A stretch of 64,000 nucleotides of DNA from Chrysomallon squamiferum (taxonomy: Eukaryota; Mollusca; Gastropoda; Neomphalida; Peltospiridae), in the NCBI GenBank assembly GCA_012295275.1, contig CM022667.1, positions 17,827,245 through 17,891,244 on the forward strand. The letters are read 5' to 3'. Below are positions 38,854 through 52,919 of this stretch, piece after piece (position 1 is the first letter of the stretch; every line of letters starts with the position of its first letter). The position numbers and the translations under genes were made by a program. The notes beneath the pieces are model-generated. The model saw only the letters and a program-made list of their open reading frames with translations, made no database searches and was not told the origin of the DNA.

Positions 38854-41258
38854 ATGCCGCCTGCAAGCGAACCGGAAACGGAATCAGAGAATTCGTCACT
38901 TATTGTTAATTCAACGTCACTGCCGAAACCGGAAATCTCCGAAACAGAACCGGAAGCGGAAGCAGAAATATGGCCGGAACCAGGTCCGGACTGGACAGTA
39001 GCGTTTTCTGCCTGGGGGCCAGCATGGCCTCTTCACGTGTATCTAACTGCAGTTATTTTCACGTGCATAACAATACTCGCTCTGTTTCTAATTATAGCCA
39101 ACGTGTTTAACAAAACGGGACAGAAAAAGAGTAAAACAACAATTTCTCTGAATTCTATGATAGCTTTCTTCACTGGGACACGAGCTTGGGTCATGTTCCT
39201 GGATCCATACTCGCAGATTCGAGATCCGGTCCCTTTCATTGCCAGTCATTTAATCTGGTCCATAGGCCTGCCTGGACTCACGGCATCATTTAGCATTGTT
39301 TTCCTAATTCTTCTAGACACAACAAAAATGGAGATGGCTCCACCGAAGTTCCAGCGTCTTGGAACTATTGCCTGGATAACCGGGATCCATCTACTTATAG
39401 TGCTTGCTGTGGATTTGCTTGTTATGTTCGTTGGGTTTACAGTAAAACCTCTGTTGTTGGTGTGCCAGGCTCTGTTCATCGTATATGGCTTGTCGCTGGC
39501 TGTAGGCTTTGTCTACACTGCCGTGAAGATTCGTGGAAATCTACAGTCTAGCGGTCAGGTAAAAGGTGTGTACTGAAATTGTTTTGAGGCTATTAGGTAA
39601 TTCGTTATTATGTTATTAAGTGTTTACTCATTTAGTTGCTAATCCATTCAGCTATTCAATTTCTGATTATCGTTTCAGTTACTAATTCACTAATCTATTC
39701 AGTTATTAACTTACCTACTAATTCAGTTACTCACTTACTTATTAACCCTTTCAGTTACTCATTTACTTATTAATCCATTCAGTTACTCCTTATTCTGTAA
39801 CCTTTAAGATAAAGAGACGATAGAACAACGCATTATAACAATGAAAAAAGAAACATATAGGAAAGAAAACAGATAGAAGTACAAAACAAAAATTTAATAG
39901 ACACAGTTTCTAAATTTAAAATAATAATAATAATAATAATAATTAATAAATCGAGTGTATGACAAACAAAAACGAAAGAAGAGAAATTAAGAAAGAAGCA
40001 ATAAGGTAATGAAGCAACGAAGAAAATAAGGGAAAAATAAAATGATAAATTTAAAAGTGAAGAATGACATAAGAAAGAAAGAAAAGAAACAAAGATGGGT
40101 ACAAAGACAAAAATCAAAATAAAATGAACGAAAGAAAACGAAAACAGATAATAAATATAAAAAATTAAAAAGAAACAGACACAAAAATAAATAAAGAACA
40201 CATAATTAGTAATCAATAGCTAATGTTGATGATAGTTTTATTTAAATACAAATCAATGCTATGGCAATTTGCTAGACGAAGCGACTTAATTCCGCTATTT
40301 ACAGTCACCGGCTGACATGGAAAGTAAATAAATATTGACTTCGTGTAATCTTTACTTTAATTTTTTTTTTTGAAAACAGAAATCCGACATGTACAAACCA
40401 TCGATCATTTTTAGTTTATTTCGATATGTGTATGTCCATGTGTCCACGTTTGGTTTCGTTGTCTGTATGTCTGAATTTCAGTTTGACTGACTGTCGAGTG
40501 AATCTAAGATTATTAAATATTTATACTTTATCAACTGAATTATCCATCTATATTTGCGCCTGTGTGTCTATCTGTCTAATTACTTATATATCTACCTATC
40601 TACCCATATATCCATCAGCCTGTCTACCTATCTGCCTATCTCTCTAGATATATATTTATCTCCGTCTTTGTGTCTGTCTGTTTGGCTGTCTGCTTTAATT
40701 TTAAATCTTTTTTCTTTCTTCTCTCTGCATTTCCTTTACGCATTCATTAATTCATTACTTTCTATCCTGTTTTTTTCTGTTTATATATTATTTTGTTTTT
40801 TCAAATTATTATTATTATTATTATTATTTATTTATTTATTTGTTCCAGACGAACAAACTGAACGTCTGCTGAAACTGACGAGAACTATCGTCCTGGCGGC
40901 CGCTATTGCCCTGTCAATGTGTGTCACGTACATCTACTCCGCCGTCAGTGAATTCGGCGTGTACAGCAGTACCTCCATCATAGAGCCGTGGAGCTGGTGG
41001 TCGCTGCAGACGGTGCTGCGGTTGGAGGAAATCGCCTGTTCCATGGTGGTCATAAGTATATTTGTAAAGACGTCGCCCATGTCGACAATATCTGGTTACT
41101 TTTCTCAGCTCTGTCCGGGGATCTCTTCCAAGGTCGGACACCAGAGAGTGAACGAAGACCGGCCCGAGTTGACGTTGAAACGTCTTGACGGCGTCTCGAA
41201 AACCGTGTGGACGACGTCGGTTGTGCAGATAAGTGACGAAGAAAAGCACACAGAGTGA
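38854..41258 (+). CDS. PRRT3/PRRT4-like seven-transmembrane protein
   Basis: Two coding exons, 38854-39565 and 40849-41258 (TGA 41256-41258), joined GT-AG with the donor at AAAAG/GTGTGT. An earlier GT at 39559 would give a stop soon after the junction, so the later donor is preferred. The product is 373 aa. The exon starts at an acceptor (38829) with an in-frame TAA directly after it, which fixes the ATG at 38854 and implies an upstream 5' UTR exon. Residues 1-50 are Pro/Glu-rich with NSS and NST glycosylation sequons. Seven hydrophobic segments follow at about 62-84, 98-116, 128-154, 168-193, 198-223, 247-270 and 285-310, then a ~60-aa hydrophilic tail. The WGPAWPLHVY phrase before TM1 and RAWVMFLDPY in the first loop are the reasons for relating it to proline-rich transmembrane proteins 3/4, whose function is poorly known. 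The vertebrate proteins have far longer Pro-rich N-termini. Both coding exons are clean. Confidence 0.78.
40808..40843. repeat. (ATT)n/(TTTA)n tract abutting the last acceptor
   Basis: A TTA/TTTA microsatellite ends directly before TTGTTCCAG, the acceptor of the last exon of the PRRT-like gene. Confidence 0.88.
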
Positions 41259-43674
41259 AGGACTCAAGAAATGTGATTGTTTTTCGCTGAACCGAAGGGT
41301 TTTCTAGAAAAGGAGTCTCACAGCCAAAGAAATCGTTTATTTTAGCAGTGCACTGTAAAGATAAACACGACAACTGCGAACCAAAATTCGAGTACAGTCG
41401 AAAATGAAATAACGGATTTGACGGCTTTTGGAAAAGAACCCATTCTGCCCAAAGCACGATATTAGTTTGCTTAATAGTTATTTTTGGGTGAATTCATTGT
41501 CTTTTATTGACCATATATTGACTATGTTGGCCGTTGATTGATACAAAGAAATAACCGCAGTAACAAAATACTATATGATACAGGTGTTTCAGTATATTTA
41601 TATAGAAACAGTCTCTGTACAAGACAGACAGCAAGAAGTATTAATTATCAGATGAATATCGTACCAAAGAGAAACAGACTAAAATAATATGTAATTTCTC
41701 AAAGAACGCTGTATAAAACAGACACAAAAATGTATTTTATTGTGTATTATTAATGAACTGAAATAATATAGAAATACTGTACGAAACAGAGACTAAGAGG
41801 TGATACTGTTACAGCGAAACGTAAATAATATGTAAAGACGTTATTATTAAACATGTATAATATTAGTTTTTTAATGATCTACGATACAGTTATATTGCAG
41901 ATAAGAGAGACCAAGGAATATGTTAACGATTTTCACAAGAAAAGTAAACAAAATGATTATAATTTTTTATAGACATTCTTTGTCATAACAACAAAAATGT
42001 CGTTTCTGTTATTGAAAAACTCAACTACAAAAGCTGCACAAAGACCATGATATATTTTGTTCACTGTTAACAGAAATCAAAAATAATTTCGAATGTAAAT
42101 ACGAGCGTTTTCATTTTAACAACTGTAAGTAATATTTCAAAGAATTAGTAATATACGAGGTGTTTTGATGTTAGTATATGTGTGTGTGTATATATATATA
42201 CACATGCACACAGAAGTACTTAAAATATTTGCTAAAAATATTTTTCTATATTAAAGTGTTATTTCTTGTTTTTATAGATATTCCTCATTACGCTGTTACG
42301 TAGTCATGTTGTTAAACGATAATCATGTTTAAAACACACCAGTGGTGGCACAGTGGATTTATTGTTCAGTGAAATGCAAACTGTATCTTTCATATTAGCT
42401 ATTAAACCGTATGGGATATCACATGTATAATGTCGTTATCTTGGTGATTAATTATAAAAATCACATTTACACGATTTAAAATAATGAAAACAAAAATAAA
42501 TGACGTAATTTCGTTAAAAGTAGTTGAAAGGTTTCATTTATTTAATAGTTTATATGTATTGATGTTAAAAATAATAGCAGCTGGTTAAATTCTTAGAATT
42601 ATTTCTTCCGCTTCTGTTTTCTTTGTGTGTGTATGTCTCTGTTAGTATGAGAGTGCGCGCGCTAGCGCATGTGTGATTTTAAATATTTAATCAATTGTGA
42701 ACATTTATTTTGAGTTTCCTCTTTATCTTCATTTCTAGATCGGAACCTGGAAGCACTGATGTCATCATTTATAACGTCATAGTAAGTAACAACAATTACC
42801 TTGTAAGGTGAGAAAAACAAGGAATAATAGACTTCAAGTGAGTGAAGCTTATATTTCACTAGGTAGGTAAGTAGACAGGTTATCAGACAGAGAAATTCAC
42901 TGATCCTCACCATCTAGTGCAGTTCAGTCAGTCACCAATGATTACCGTATAAAAATGTCGTATGTTGTTCTGCAGTGGAGAATATGCATATACAAATATA
43001 TCTTGCTGCTAATGGCAAACAAAGAAGATAAATACGTGGCACTTGAATACCTTTCTCGTTATGTATATAGTCCTTAATATTTTATATTATAATTCTTCGT
43101 TCCATTTCAGTTATTGTCTCAAGAATAATACATCAAATAATTTACTTCAGATCTATGTATGTGTATGTGTATGATATGTACGTGTATATGTATTTATATA
43201 ATATAATGTATCTATGTATCTACATACATATGTCACGTATGTCTTTATATACATGATGTAACCTCTACAATATTACAATGTTCTGACGTGGCACAAAACA
43301 GTTATTTATCCACTGCTTCGATCCATTCACCGAACTTCTTAATTTACTGCAACAATAAAAATAAACAAATCGAAGCTTGACTATTTCGAGTCCTGTGATT
43401 ATTAACCTACATGCGGAAGGGAAGTTAGCCATTTGATAGATTATTGGCTCATTAATAAAATAAACTCTGTAATCATCTCCCCACTACAGTTTGTATAAAC
43501 AGACAACATACATAATTACTATGGGGATATCGCACTGATATGTAAAATACTGAGATACACTCAGATCACTGACCAAAGCGAGCCTTTAACTGAGCAAGCA
43601 GAAGAATTACGTCCTCACCGAAACAGCACCAGTACCCAGCATCCGCTATTTGTTTCAGCTAACATTGTCTTCAT

Positions 43675-43787
43675 TTATTATTATTGTTATAGTGATCATC
43701 ATCGACATTATCATCATCAACATCATTATCATTGTTGTTGTTGTTATTGTTATTGTTATTGTTGTTGTTCTTCTTCTTCTTCTTAGT

Positions 43788-43818
<31 letters not shown>

Positions 43819-43960
43819 TTATTATTATTATTATCGTTATTTTTTATTACAATCAAAACTATTACTTCAATCATCACCACCACCACTACTACTGCTACTG
43901 TTACTGCTACTACTACTGCTACTACTACTGCTACTACTACTACTACTACTACTAATACCT
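43675..43960. repeat. Mosaic of triplet microsatellites
   Basis: Consecutive blocks of TTA/TTG, CTT, TTA, then CAC/ACT/GCT triplets, all pyrimidine-rich on the plus strand with interruptions. Confidence 0.88.
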
Positions 43961-44544
43961 ACTACATGTTATTGCTATTGTAATTATTGTTGCTGTTTTC
44001 ATTTTATTATTATATATTTTTTTTTTTTTACTTTATTAACATTATTACTGCTATCATCATCAACGGGTTTCATTTCTTATTATTTGTAGGTACCCATCAC
44101 TTGCATATAACCACAGACTGTATTCAAATCTCTTTATTCCCACCACATAATGATGGCGCACAAATATTTTGTACGCCACTGTACACGAAAGTAAGATGAG
44201 ATCTGCATTTCCTTCTTAAATTTGTTTATTCATTATTTCACTACTTCCTGTCCTGTCCTTTTAAATAAAACAGAAACAAAAAATAATTAATAAATAAACA
44301 AACAAACAAACAAACAAATTAAGAAAGAAAGAAAAAGTCCTCTGCTAAATTTTGTCAGGAGCAATGTTTTAAGAAATATGAGAGACATAATAGTAACAGC
44401 CAATAGTTTTATATCCTAAGAGTTCACCGTTTGATTCTGTGAAATATTAAACTTCTTTTTGTAAATATTTCTCTAATTTATGTTCCTTTAATGTTTCTCT
44501 GATCATTAGCAAGCCATTATGATCAAAATATAGTATGTTTGTAA

Positions 44545-44559
<15 letters not shown>

Positions 44560-44605
<46 letters not shown>
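44560..44605. repeat. (GATA)n microsatellite
   Basis: About eleven perfect GATA units flanked by (TA)n on both sides. Confidence 0.93.
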
Positions 44606-44607
<2 letters not shown>

Positions 44608-45545
44608 TATATATATACACAAACATACATATTCATACACATTCATATGCATACATACACCCAGGTTTAATGTACTAGGCAGTATGAATCAATGAATGAT
44701 GATTTATTAACGAATATGTTATTTTAACCTTATCAAAAGAACAGTCTTCTATATAAATGTTAAGCAGTGCTGACTGGAACGGGAAATATCTTATTTGGTT
44801 TCTGTCATGTGTATGGAATAATAATGACTGTTTTTATTATGGTAAATTAATTAATTTTTATTTTAAATTTTATATTTATATTTTTAACATGATTCTTTAC
44901 ATACCATATTTTGATCATAATGGCTTGCTAATTAAATCTAATGATCATGTTCTTGACCTTTCCATTTCAAGGTCATCAAAAAGAGCGATTGATCCAATAA
45001 TCGGACCGCGATGTCAAAGTCTCGTAAAGAGCTGAAAGGACTGTCGTTACAAACACATTACTTCTCTCACCCCGCTACTAATGCTTATTTTTATTATTTT
45101 ATTAATTTACAGTAGGCAATCCTGCTGTTTTCACATTCATTTTCAATATCCGGTACCTTTCACACTGTGTGCAGCCTCAAGCTGATTAAACAAAAGGCCG
45201 ATCCATCGTTAAATATCCATTCTATTCCTTCCTTCCTGCTAGTCGTAGAAAAGGAGATGATGGTACTGTCTACACTTACAACTCTGACACATGGTGTAGG
45301 TGTTTACCATTCGATAAGTATTGAAAAGAATGTTAGGAGTTCTGAAAGTTGATAAATATAGATATTGTAAATATAATATCTAAAACTAATAATAATAAAA
45401 AATATATTTTTTGGAGGAGATCAATAGAAAACTAATACTTTTCTTTATTTGTATAAAAAGCCAGAAAGAAGTTATATACATACAAAAAGACAGACTGACA
45501 CGCAAAGAAGCAAACATACATACATACGTTTACATGCATCATACA

Positions 45546-45848
45546 TTCATACATACATACATACATACATACATACATACATACACATACATACATAAAC
45601 ATAAATATATACGTACGTACATACATACATACATAAACAAAATATATATGTACGTACATACATACATACATTCATACATACATACATACAGACATAAATA
45701 TATACGTACGTACATAAATACATACATACATACATAAAAAAAATATATACGTTCATACATACATACATACATACATACATACATACATACATACATACGT
45801 ACGTACGTACGTACATACATACATACATACATAAATATATACGTACGT
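45546..45848. repeat. (TACA)n array with TACG variants
   Basis: About 300 bp of CATA/TACA tetranucleotides interrupted by ACGTACGTAC palindromes and ATAAATATA spacers that recur several times, suggesting a second-order arrangement of ~60-100 bp. Confidence 0.9.
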
Positions 45849-46500
45849 ATCTTCCCCTTTCATGAAATACTGAACAGAACTGCTGTCGAGTCGTGGACAC
45901 CTTGCTAGGTCAGGAATAATTATAATTATAAGAAGATCGTAAGTACCTTGAAAAGGGATGAATAAATAAAAACCTTTTTCTTGTGATGTTTCTGGAATCG
46001 CGAGTAGATGATTAATGGAACTGAAATAACACACACAAAACACACTAATGTATCCTAGCTTCAAAACATTTTAACAAGCTTTGTAATAAGTTTCTGATTT
46101 TAATCTTAACCAGGACGTAACTATGCACGTTATTTTGTGACAGTTTTTGTCTAATGTTTTTGAGGAAATTACACTGTAGACGGCACAATATGATCCTTGT
46201 TTTGTGGATATAATACGTGAAGAACTCATTTCGCTTAATAACAGTCTGCACTGTTTGCCGTTATCGAATAATAGACGAGAAAAGTAGCTAATGATTAAGA
46301 AAATATCTATACTAGTTGGGCAAAATAGGTAAATACCTATTAGCAAAACAAACAATGTTCAAATGATTATCTTTTTGGGAATATAACAAGTTCTGAATTA
46401 AAAGACACTGACAAACATAACAACACACATATTCAGAAGCAAGACTGGTCGTTTATAGAATATATATGTGTGTAGGCATATTTATGTTACATATATATAG

Positions 46501-46675
<175 letters not shown>

Positions 46676-46763
46676 ACACACACAATCATGCACTATGTGC
46701 GCATGAGAATTATTTTCCTGTGACCGGTTGTGTGTATACAATTTCCTGCCTATTGAAGATGGG

Positions 46764-46771
46764 TATAAAAG
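46764..46771 (+). promoter_or_regulatory. Possible TATA box
   Basis: GGGTATAAAAG is a near-consensus TATA element, 90 bp downstream of the (GA)n tract and followed by ~150 bp of less AT-biased sequence. No first exon could be identified, so this is only a candidate promoter, perhaps for the exon at 53265. Confidence 0.3.
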
Positions 46772-46799
46772 ATCCTTTGAAGCTAATTAATACTTGTAA

Positions 46800-49700
46800 A
46801 AACTGTCGACTGGCTTGTCGATTTATATTAGAGACTGTGAACTACCGTCTAGAGTTTTGTCTCCGCTTTTTTCTGTAGAGTTCCTCGTGCTGCCTGTGGT
46901 CTGACAGCTGTGTTAAATCAACGAACGGTTTTCTGATACTTAACAGCACATTAATTCACGGATTAAGATTATTAAGATCAAATATTAAATATTTCTTGAA
47001 AAATGTCTGAAATGCATTGTTTGATATGCAAAGAAATGTATTAGCGAAGAAGGAATGTAATATAAAGCTTTATTAAGATACCAAACACGTGAACTCATGA
47101 TAAACACATTCGCGTTTATGATGACTCGTTTTCAGTGAATTAGTTAATTTTCAGATTATTCCTATACTATATTACTAAAATTATTAAAACATATGAATTC
47201 AGGTGAGTTTTTCTTTCTATAGATAAACTACATACCAATATGTCTGGCCCACTTGGAAAAGGTTTCTCCTCACCAACTTGATTCTCCACTCAAAGAAAAG
47301 TTGCAGTTAGTTCCTTTTGAAATGACGGACGGCTGATAAACTGTTTTTGTTTCCAGTTTTGTATCGGTCATATTGAATTCTGCATCATCCGTATTTACAT
47401 GCCAGAGTCCTATAACTTATTTAACTATATATTTTTATAACTGAATCTTAATGCACAAAAAAATTAATCTTTAAATGAATGACTTTAAATGCCAAACAGA
47501 TGAGGCTTCCTGTAAGAGACAAACTTACTTAATTTATGTATCACCAACCTTTTCACTGGTAAATTATCAGTATTACCTCATCGTATCCACTCCTTGGCAA
47601 AATCATGACACCGCAACAAAAATATAACTTATTATGAGCGATGATAAATATCAAAATGGTAGCTTTTCTTCTTCTTTCTTTATTATTATTATTTTTTTAC
47701 TAGTGATAGACAATGATAGGTAAACCTATGTGTAATTTGGAAGAGAAGTAGAAGTTAAATCTGCAATTTATTTTATTTGTTTTACTATTAATGCTGTTAT
47801 TATTATTACTGTTGTTATTATTTATTATTATTAATATATTTACTTACCAACTTTTTCCATTCATATATATAAATTATGGTTTTTTGTTGTTTTGTCTTTG
47901 TTGTTTTTTATATAAACGACAATAAATTCTTTACTGAAATAACCGTTTTATTTTTATTTCTTTGAACATACTGGGTCAAAAGATAAAGATACAAAATTTT
48001 ATAAACTAAAAAAGGCGAAAGGAAAAAGAGGAGACAAAAAAGAAAAACAAAAACTGGACTTTTTAACTCGGTGAACATTTCTGTAAAAGAATAACAATTC
48101 AAAAGCGATAATAGAAAACTCAAATTATTAATAACTTTTTTCTAAATAATAATAATAATAAGAATTACAAACGATAAAATAAATAAGCTTAGACAGCAAG
48201 CAAAATAGCTTCAGTATTGGTCTAATACTCATTTAATGAGACGGCAAACTTAGATAAGATTTTGCAAAAAAGCCTTTTCTTCATTATTTCTAATTTTTAA
48301 AGTTCGTCGGTACACTTCCTCGTTTTAAAAAAAAATGTCCATGGCCGTATCTAGACTTTCTGAAATATGGCAAAAACACTTAATCACGTATATTTCATAA
48401 ATAAAATCTGTGTGTGTGTGTGTGTGTACACACATTGATATATATCAATCATCAATTTCGGAATGAGGCATTTGCCTCAAAATAGTTACGGACACGTTGT
48501 CTGCGAGTGAATTAAAATGAATAACGACGGGACCATGGTGCCAGAATTATGAACCAAGACAGATTAGATACAAACACGAAACAGGTTTCTTGACCTGTAA
48601 AATATGCTAATTACAATATTTACATGCACATATATATGTAATAATATGCAATGTCGAAATTTGAACCATTTATTGATTTATAGACTCAGCCTTTCTTCGT
48701 ATTTGTCTTTCATCTGACTAAACAAACTACATACTGGTGGAGATCTAATAGCTTAGTGTAGGATGTGAATGAAATATGAGAGGATATTCTTCATGGATGG
48801 ACGTATGTAATATCATAAACAAAGTCTAAATGTAAATGAAGAGTCTGCCATGACTGTCACATTTTTTTTTTATCATACCATAAAAATAAATTAAACATCA
48901 TTAGTGAAGGTGAAGGTAATCTCGCGCTTTAAATTTATGCATTCGTATTAGATGTTTTACTGACGATATTGTTTTGTTCAAATAATAATAATAATAATAT
49001 GAATTAATAAAATAATTAATAAGTAACAAAAAAATTATAAATTAAAAATACGGAGCTCATTTTGGCTTATTAAATTAACCAGTTTTCCACATCCTGACTG
49101 ACCCCGATGACAAACCGGTGTAATATGTTTATTGTCATTTCTGGCATGTGGAAGTACTGTGCGACTTACCTCTCTCGTATTAGAAGAATACAGTTTTATA
49201 CCCGTTAAAAAAAGATTGTCGGCAGATACAACAGAATGGAAAAATTGGTTAACTTGACACGCCCAAGTGAGATTTTGATAGTACTGGCTTACCTCCGCAG
49301 ATTTTCAAGTTTTATTTGATGAAAATGAGGCTCTCAGGGTCATAATTATTTTTTTGGATGCTGTGTTTTATTAAATTTGTCCTTATCTGGATACATCGCT
49401 GTTTAATTTGTTGTTTTGTTTGTTGTGGTTGTTGTTATTGTTTTTGTTTTTTTAATTATAACTCAACTTTCGACATTGCAGTCTCTTGTTTAAAAAAAGA
49501 CAAATAAAAAATATAAGGGAAAACTATACATATCAATGACGGAAAAAATATTTTTGTGCTTCTTAGTAAACGTGAATGGTTTTCTATTATGAAACATTTA
49601 AAAATAAAAATGATTATTGTGGGACGTCATAAGTTTGGATCAATTATTTTGACCTAGGTACATAAAAAATACTACTTGGAAAATAATACTAAAAACAGCA

Positions 49701-51514
49701 GAAAAATGCACTTTCCGTTATAAAATAATAACAATTTAAAAAAATTAGCTAAATAAAAAAATTAAAAATCAAGAGACCTTTTTTTCAAAAATAAACATTT
49801 TTCACTATTACAACACAAAACGCAATTAATTAACGTATTCTGCATCTTCAACATCTGAAGTTTCGTATCATCTTTCGATTATTGCTGTTATTTATCTTCC
49901 TTCAGAGACTATTTAACTTCTTGCCGTTTTTATATCATTGCTCGTCTCAGTTTGTTTTCTAATGTAAATGCGAATTTTACATTAACGTGTTCCATTTAGT
50001 TCTTCATTCATCGCTTTCTTGTCTCTGAAGTTGATTTCGATCTTCTCTTTCCACTTCAAAACAGTTATCTTTCGTTTTCAAAATTATTTTTAAAGTTTAC
50101 ACATGCGAGAAAAATGAATTTGTGTAGTCATAATATAAGATCTTCAATCTCTGGACGATTCGATTAAAATTATCAATACTTTTGACAGTCTGCTTTAAGT
50201 CGTAAACTATCTGGTTTTAGAAGAACTCTTGAATGTACAGCTCAGATTACTATAAATGTCCTGCTTTTTCATTTTTCTCTTTTTTGTGCATAAATCTTTC
50301 CTTCCAAATTAATTAACTGTAAGGTTCCTTTTTAGAAGATCTGTAAATGAGAAGGGATAAAAGGAAATTTTAAAATCGAGTGCCTTCTGACACTTATATC
50401 GTTGAAAAAAAAAAAAAAAAAATATCCAAACATGATAAACAATATACTAATACATTATTGTAAAACAGTATTTGGCTCAAACCTTCTAATGCACTATTAA
50501 TATAGTAATTTTATGGCGCTTAACGGCGTGTCGAAATCCTTAAAATAAAATAACAATTTAGATCCAGCACTGTCTAATGAAGATAAACTATTTTGAGATT
50601 ACTGTTGAGTTAATAGAGTAGTTTAGAAAACAAAAATAAGTAACAAAGCTGTTTATGGATACACGGAATTTGTACTAAGAAAGAGTACTCTTATTGGTGG
50701 CTACATTCAGCATCTATTACTGTAAAAATTCGTCATTATCTCTGAAATCGAAGATCCGATAATATTTACATTACCAGTAAGGTGTATTAATTGAGCGAAT
50801 TCACTATGGTGATAAAGCTTACACATGCGCATCAGCTGGTTCAGGTCTTGCTGAAGAATTGTTTCCTAACTCGACTCGGACATTATTATGATGGTGATGT
50901 TTATTTGACATTATTAAGCACGAGTTTTCTTACAAGTAATGAAATGCCGAATTTTGTATTAAGTTTTGAAATATAAATATAAGTTGGGAATTATATAATT
51001 TTGAATCATGAACGCACGAACAGACAACGATCCACAATCACACACAGAGACAGAATACTGTTAAATTTTTAACAAACGTTTGTGTAATGTTTGTGACACG
51101 TGTGTCACAAACGGATTTTAGACTAATTACAAACAGCAGTCAAATCTTTTCAAGTTTAAAATCAGCTTTAATTTAGCACTTTTTAATACGCTGTGCCAAA
51201 TAAGTTTAGCAATTACGTACACGATATGAAATGCAGACATCCCGATTGGATGTTGAATTTATTTGTACACATTCTTTCACTGATACAGCACTTTTCTTAA
51301 TGTAGCCAGCAGTAACACGTTGTCACGGTGTCAGCGTCGTTACGTTGTCAACTGATGAAACGGACGTGTACATCTACCAAAATGGCGAGAGAGGCTCAAT
51401 AATGTGTGTGCGTGCACCATCTGCACAGACGACATCGTCGTCTCATACTTCTAATGAGAGCATTATCTCAGGAATAGTAATTGCGTTCCGTTCGCGGTTC
51501 AGAGAAATGTGTAG
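46800..51514. other. Intergenic or intronic DNA, no gene seen
   Basis: AT-rich, with fewer microsatellites than the rest of the window. No exon, RNA gene or terminal repeat that I can support. Small T/A runs, a short (TG)n at 48411-48427 and AAT triplets near 48983 are present. It may be intronic if the TATA-like site at 46764 and the exon at 53265 belong to one gene. Confidence 0.55.
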
Positions 51515-52381
51515 GTCATGTTGAAACAGAACGCCAAGATGCTGCTGCACTGGTGCAAAGATGGCAGCGTCATGGCATGGGCCGACATTCATGGTGGAGA
51601 TGGAGGTAATACAGATCTCGTTTTCATTCTCGAGAACATGACTGCTCAACGTTACTGCGACGAGATTTCTCCCTGTCGCCTCCATACACGACGCCTGCCA
51701 TCCGCAAACGAAAGACTAAACATGGATTCGTCTGCGAATAATGTCCGATCCCATTTTCTGCGACGCCAGCTACATTGGTCCTTTCTGGTGTATTCTGGCC
51801 CATCTCAGACATTCCTGAATGTGAGGATAACAGCTACAACAGGGCGACGCAATGGCGTGCAGAGGTGAGGGCCGAAGGGGCTGTGGCACCGGGCATCCAA
51901 ATGTGTGGGCTTCCAATCAGAGAAAAGAACTTAATAAATTTGGTTGATTTATATTTAAATCTAGTAGTGTTTATTTTATGTTTTATTTGTGTTTACATAT
52001 TCAGAATATCTTCCTTTCTCATAATTTGTCTCAGTACCAGCTGGGGCATACAATGAAGGAGTTGGTCCCGGGCACCACCAGACGTGCTTATAATCCAGCA
52101 GCACTGAGACGGTTACGGATAGTTTGAGCATGAATTCTAGTGCCTGTGGTTTGCTGCAAAGTTCGGGCTAAACGTGGAGCACTTTCGAACCTGTGACCGC
52201 GGGATGTCCCTAAATACCTATCTTCCTTTGGAGTAGTTAATCGTGGTCTACCATAACGTGGTCGATCTCGCACTTGCCCAGTTTGGAGCACGCGTTGTCG
52301 GAGTCCTGATTTGGTACTGTCATGAACACGAAAGTACTCAGCGACCTCGTGTCCGTTTTGACCAGCCTTAAGCAGTCCCAC
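51515..52381 (-). pseudogene. Dead Tc1-type transposase with insertion and internal inversion
   Basis: Minus strand, N-terminal part at 52381-52088: paired helix-turn-helix region including GLLKAGQNGHEVAEYF, then TGQVRDRPRYGRPRLTTP, the classic Tc1 linker. About 200 bp of unrelated sequence follows. The frame resumes near 51880 (RRPVVAVILT), with a stop, then LFADESMFSLSFADGRRR and VWRRQGE at 51780-51670, which hold the first catalytic Asp region. The next ~110 bp (about 51555-51668) is inverted: on the plus strand it reads GSVMAWADIHGG, then LVFILENMTAQRYCDEI, the expected next piece of a Tc1 transposase. Minus-strand coding then resumes as VQQHLGVLFQHD at 51548-51515, after which similarity is lost. 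Stops and rearrangements make it non-functional. No terminal inverted repeats were found. Confidence 0.82.
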
Positions 52382-52851
52382 TGGTCAGCGAACCATTATA
52401 ATAGGATGAATTCTTCCTTTTGTTTTTGGATAATGTTGGTTTAGTGCATCAAAATTAGATTTCAATACATCTGTATTGCACGTGCTTCTGCAACAGCACG
52501 AGCGCATCGCGTTTGCACATAGCAAAATGACAAACGGTGTTCTTTTCATTACCCAAAGCGACAGGGAATATGCAACTAACACTTTATTTTAATTTATTTG
52601 GAAGCAACAGTCACTTACAGAAACTTGGTTTAGTATATTTTTTGATAATTTTTATTTATTATTATTATTTTTTTAATATGTTTATCAGTTACAAAAAAAG
52701 CCGTCGTAAACCAAGCTGAACAGATCTGATTTATCCATTTCAGGAGCCAGCTTAGCGAACTGTAAATACAATGCCATTGTGACAGGCGTTTCTATAGTTC
52801 ACTGGTAAAATGCACGTATACAGATATTGTATGTAAAGATTGCATTTAATA

Positions 52852-52855
<4 letters not shown>

Positions 52856-52916
<61 letters not shown>
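52856..52916. repeat. (TTA)n microsatellite
   Basis: About twenty TTA units without interruption. Confidence 0.93.

Positions 52917-52919
<3 letters not shown>

Noticed and set aside
40914-41267. Minus-strand open frame opposite the last exon of the PRRT-like gene
   Set aside because: Shadow of the real coding exon; the plus strand has the splice sites, domain and stop.
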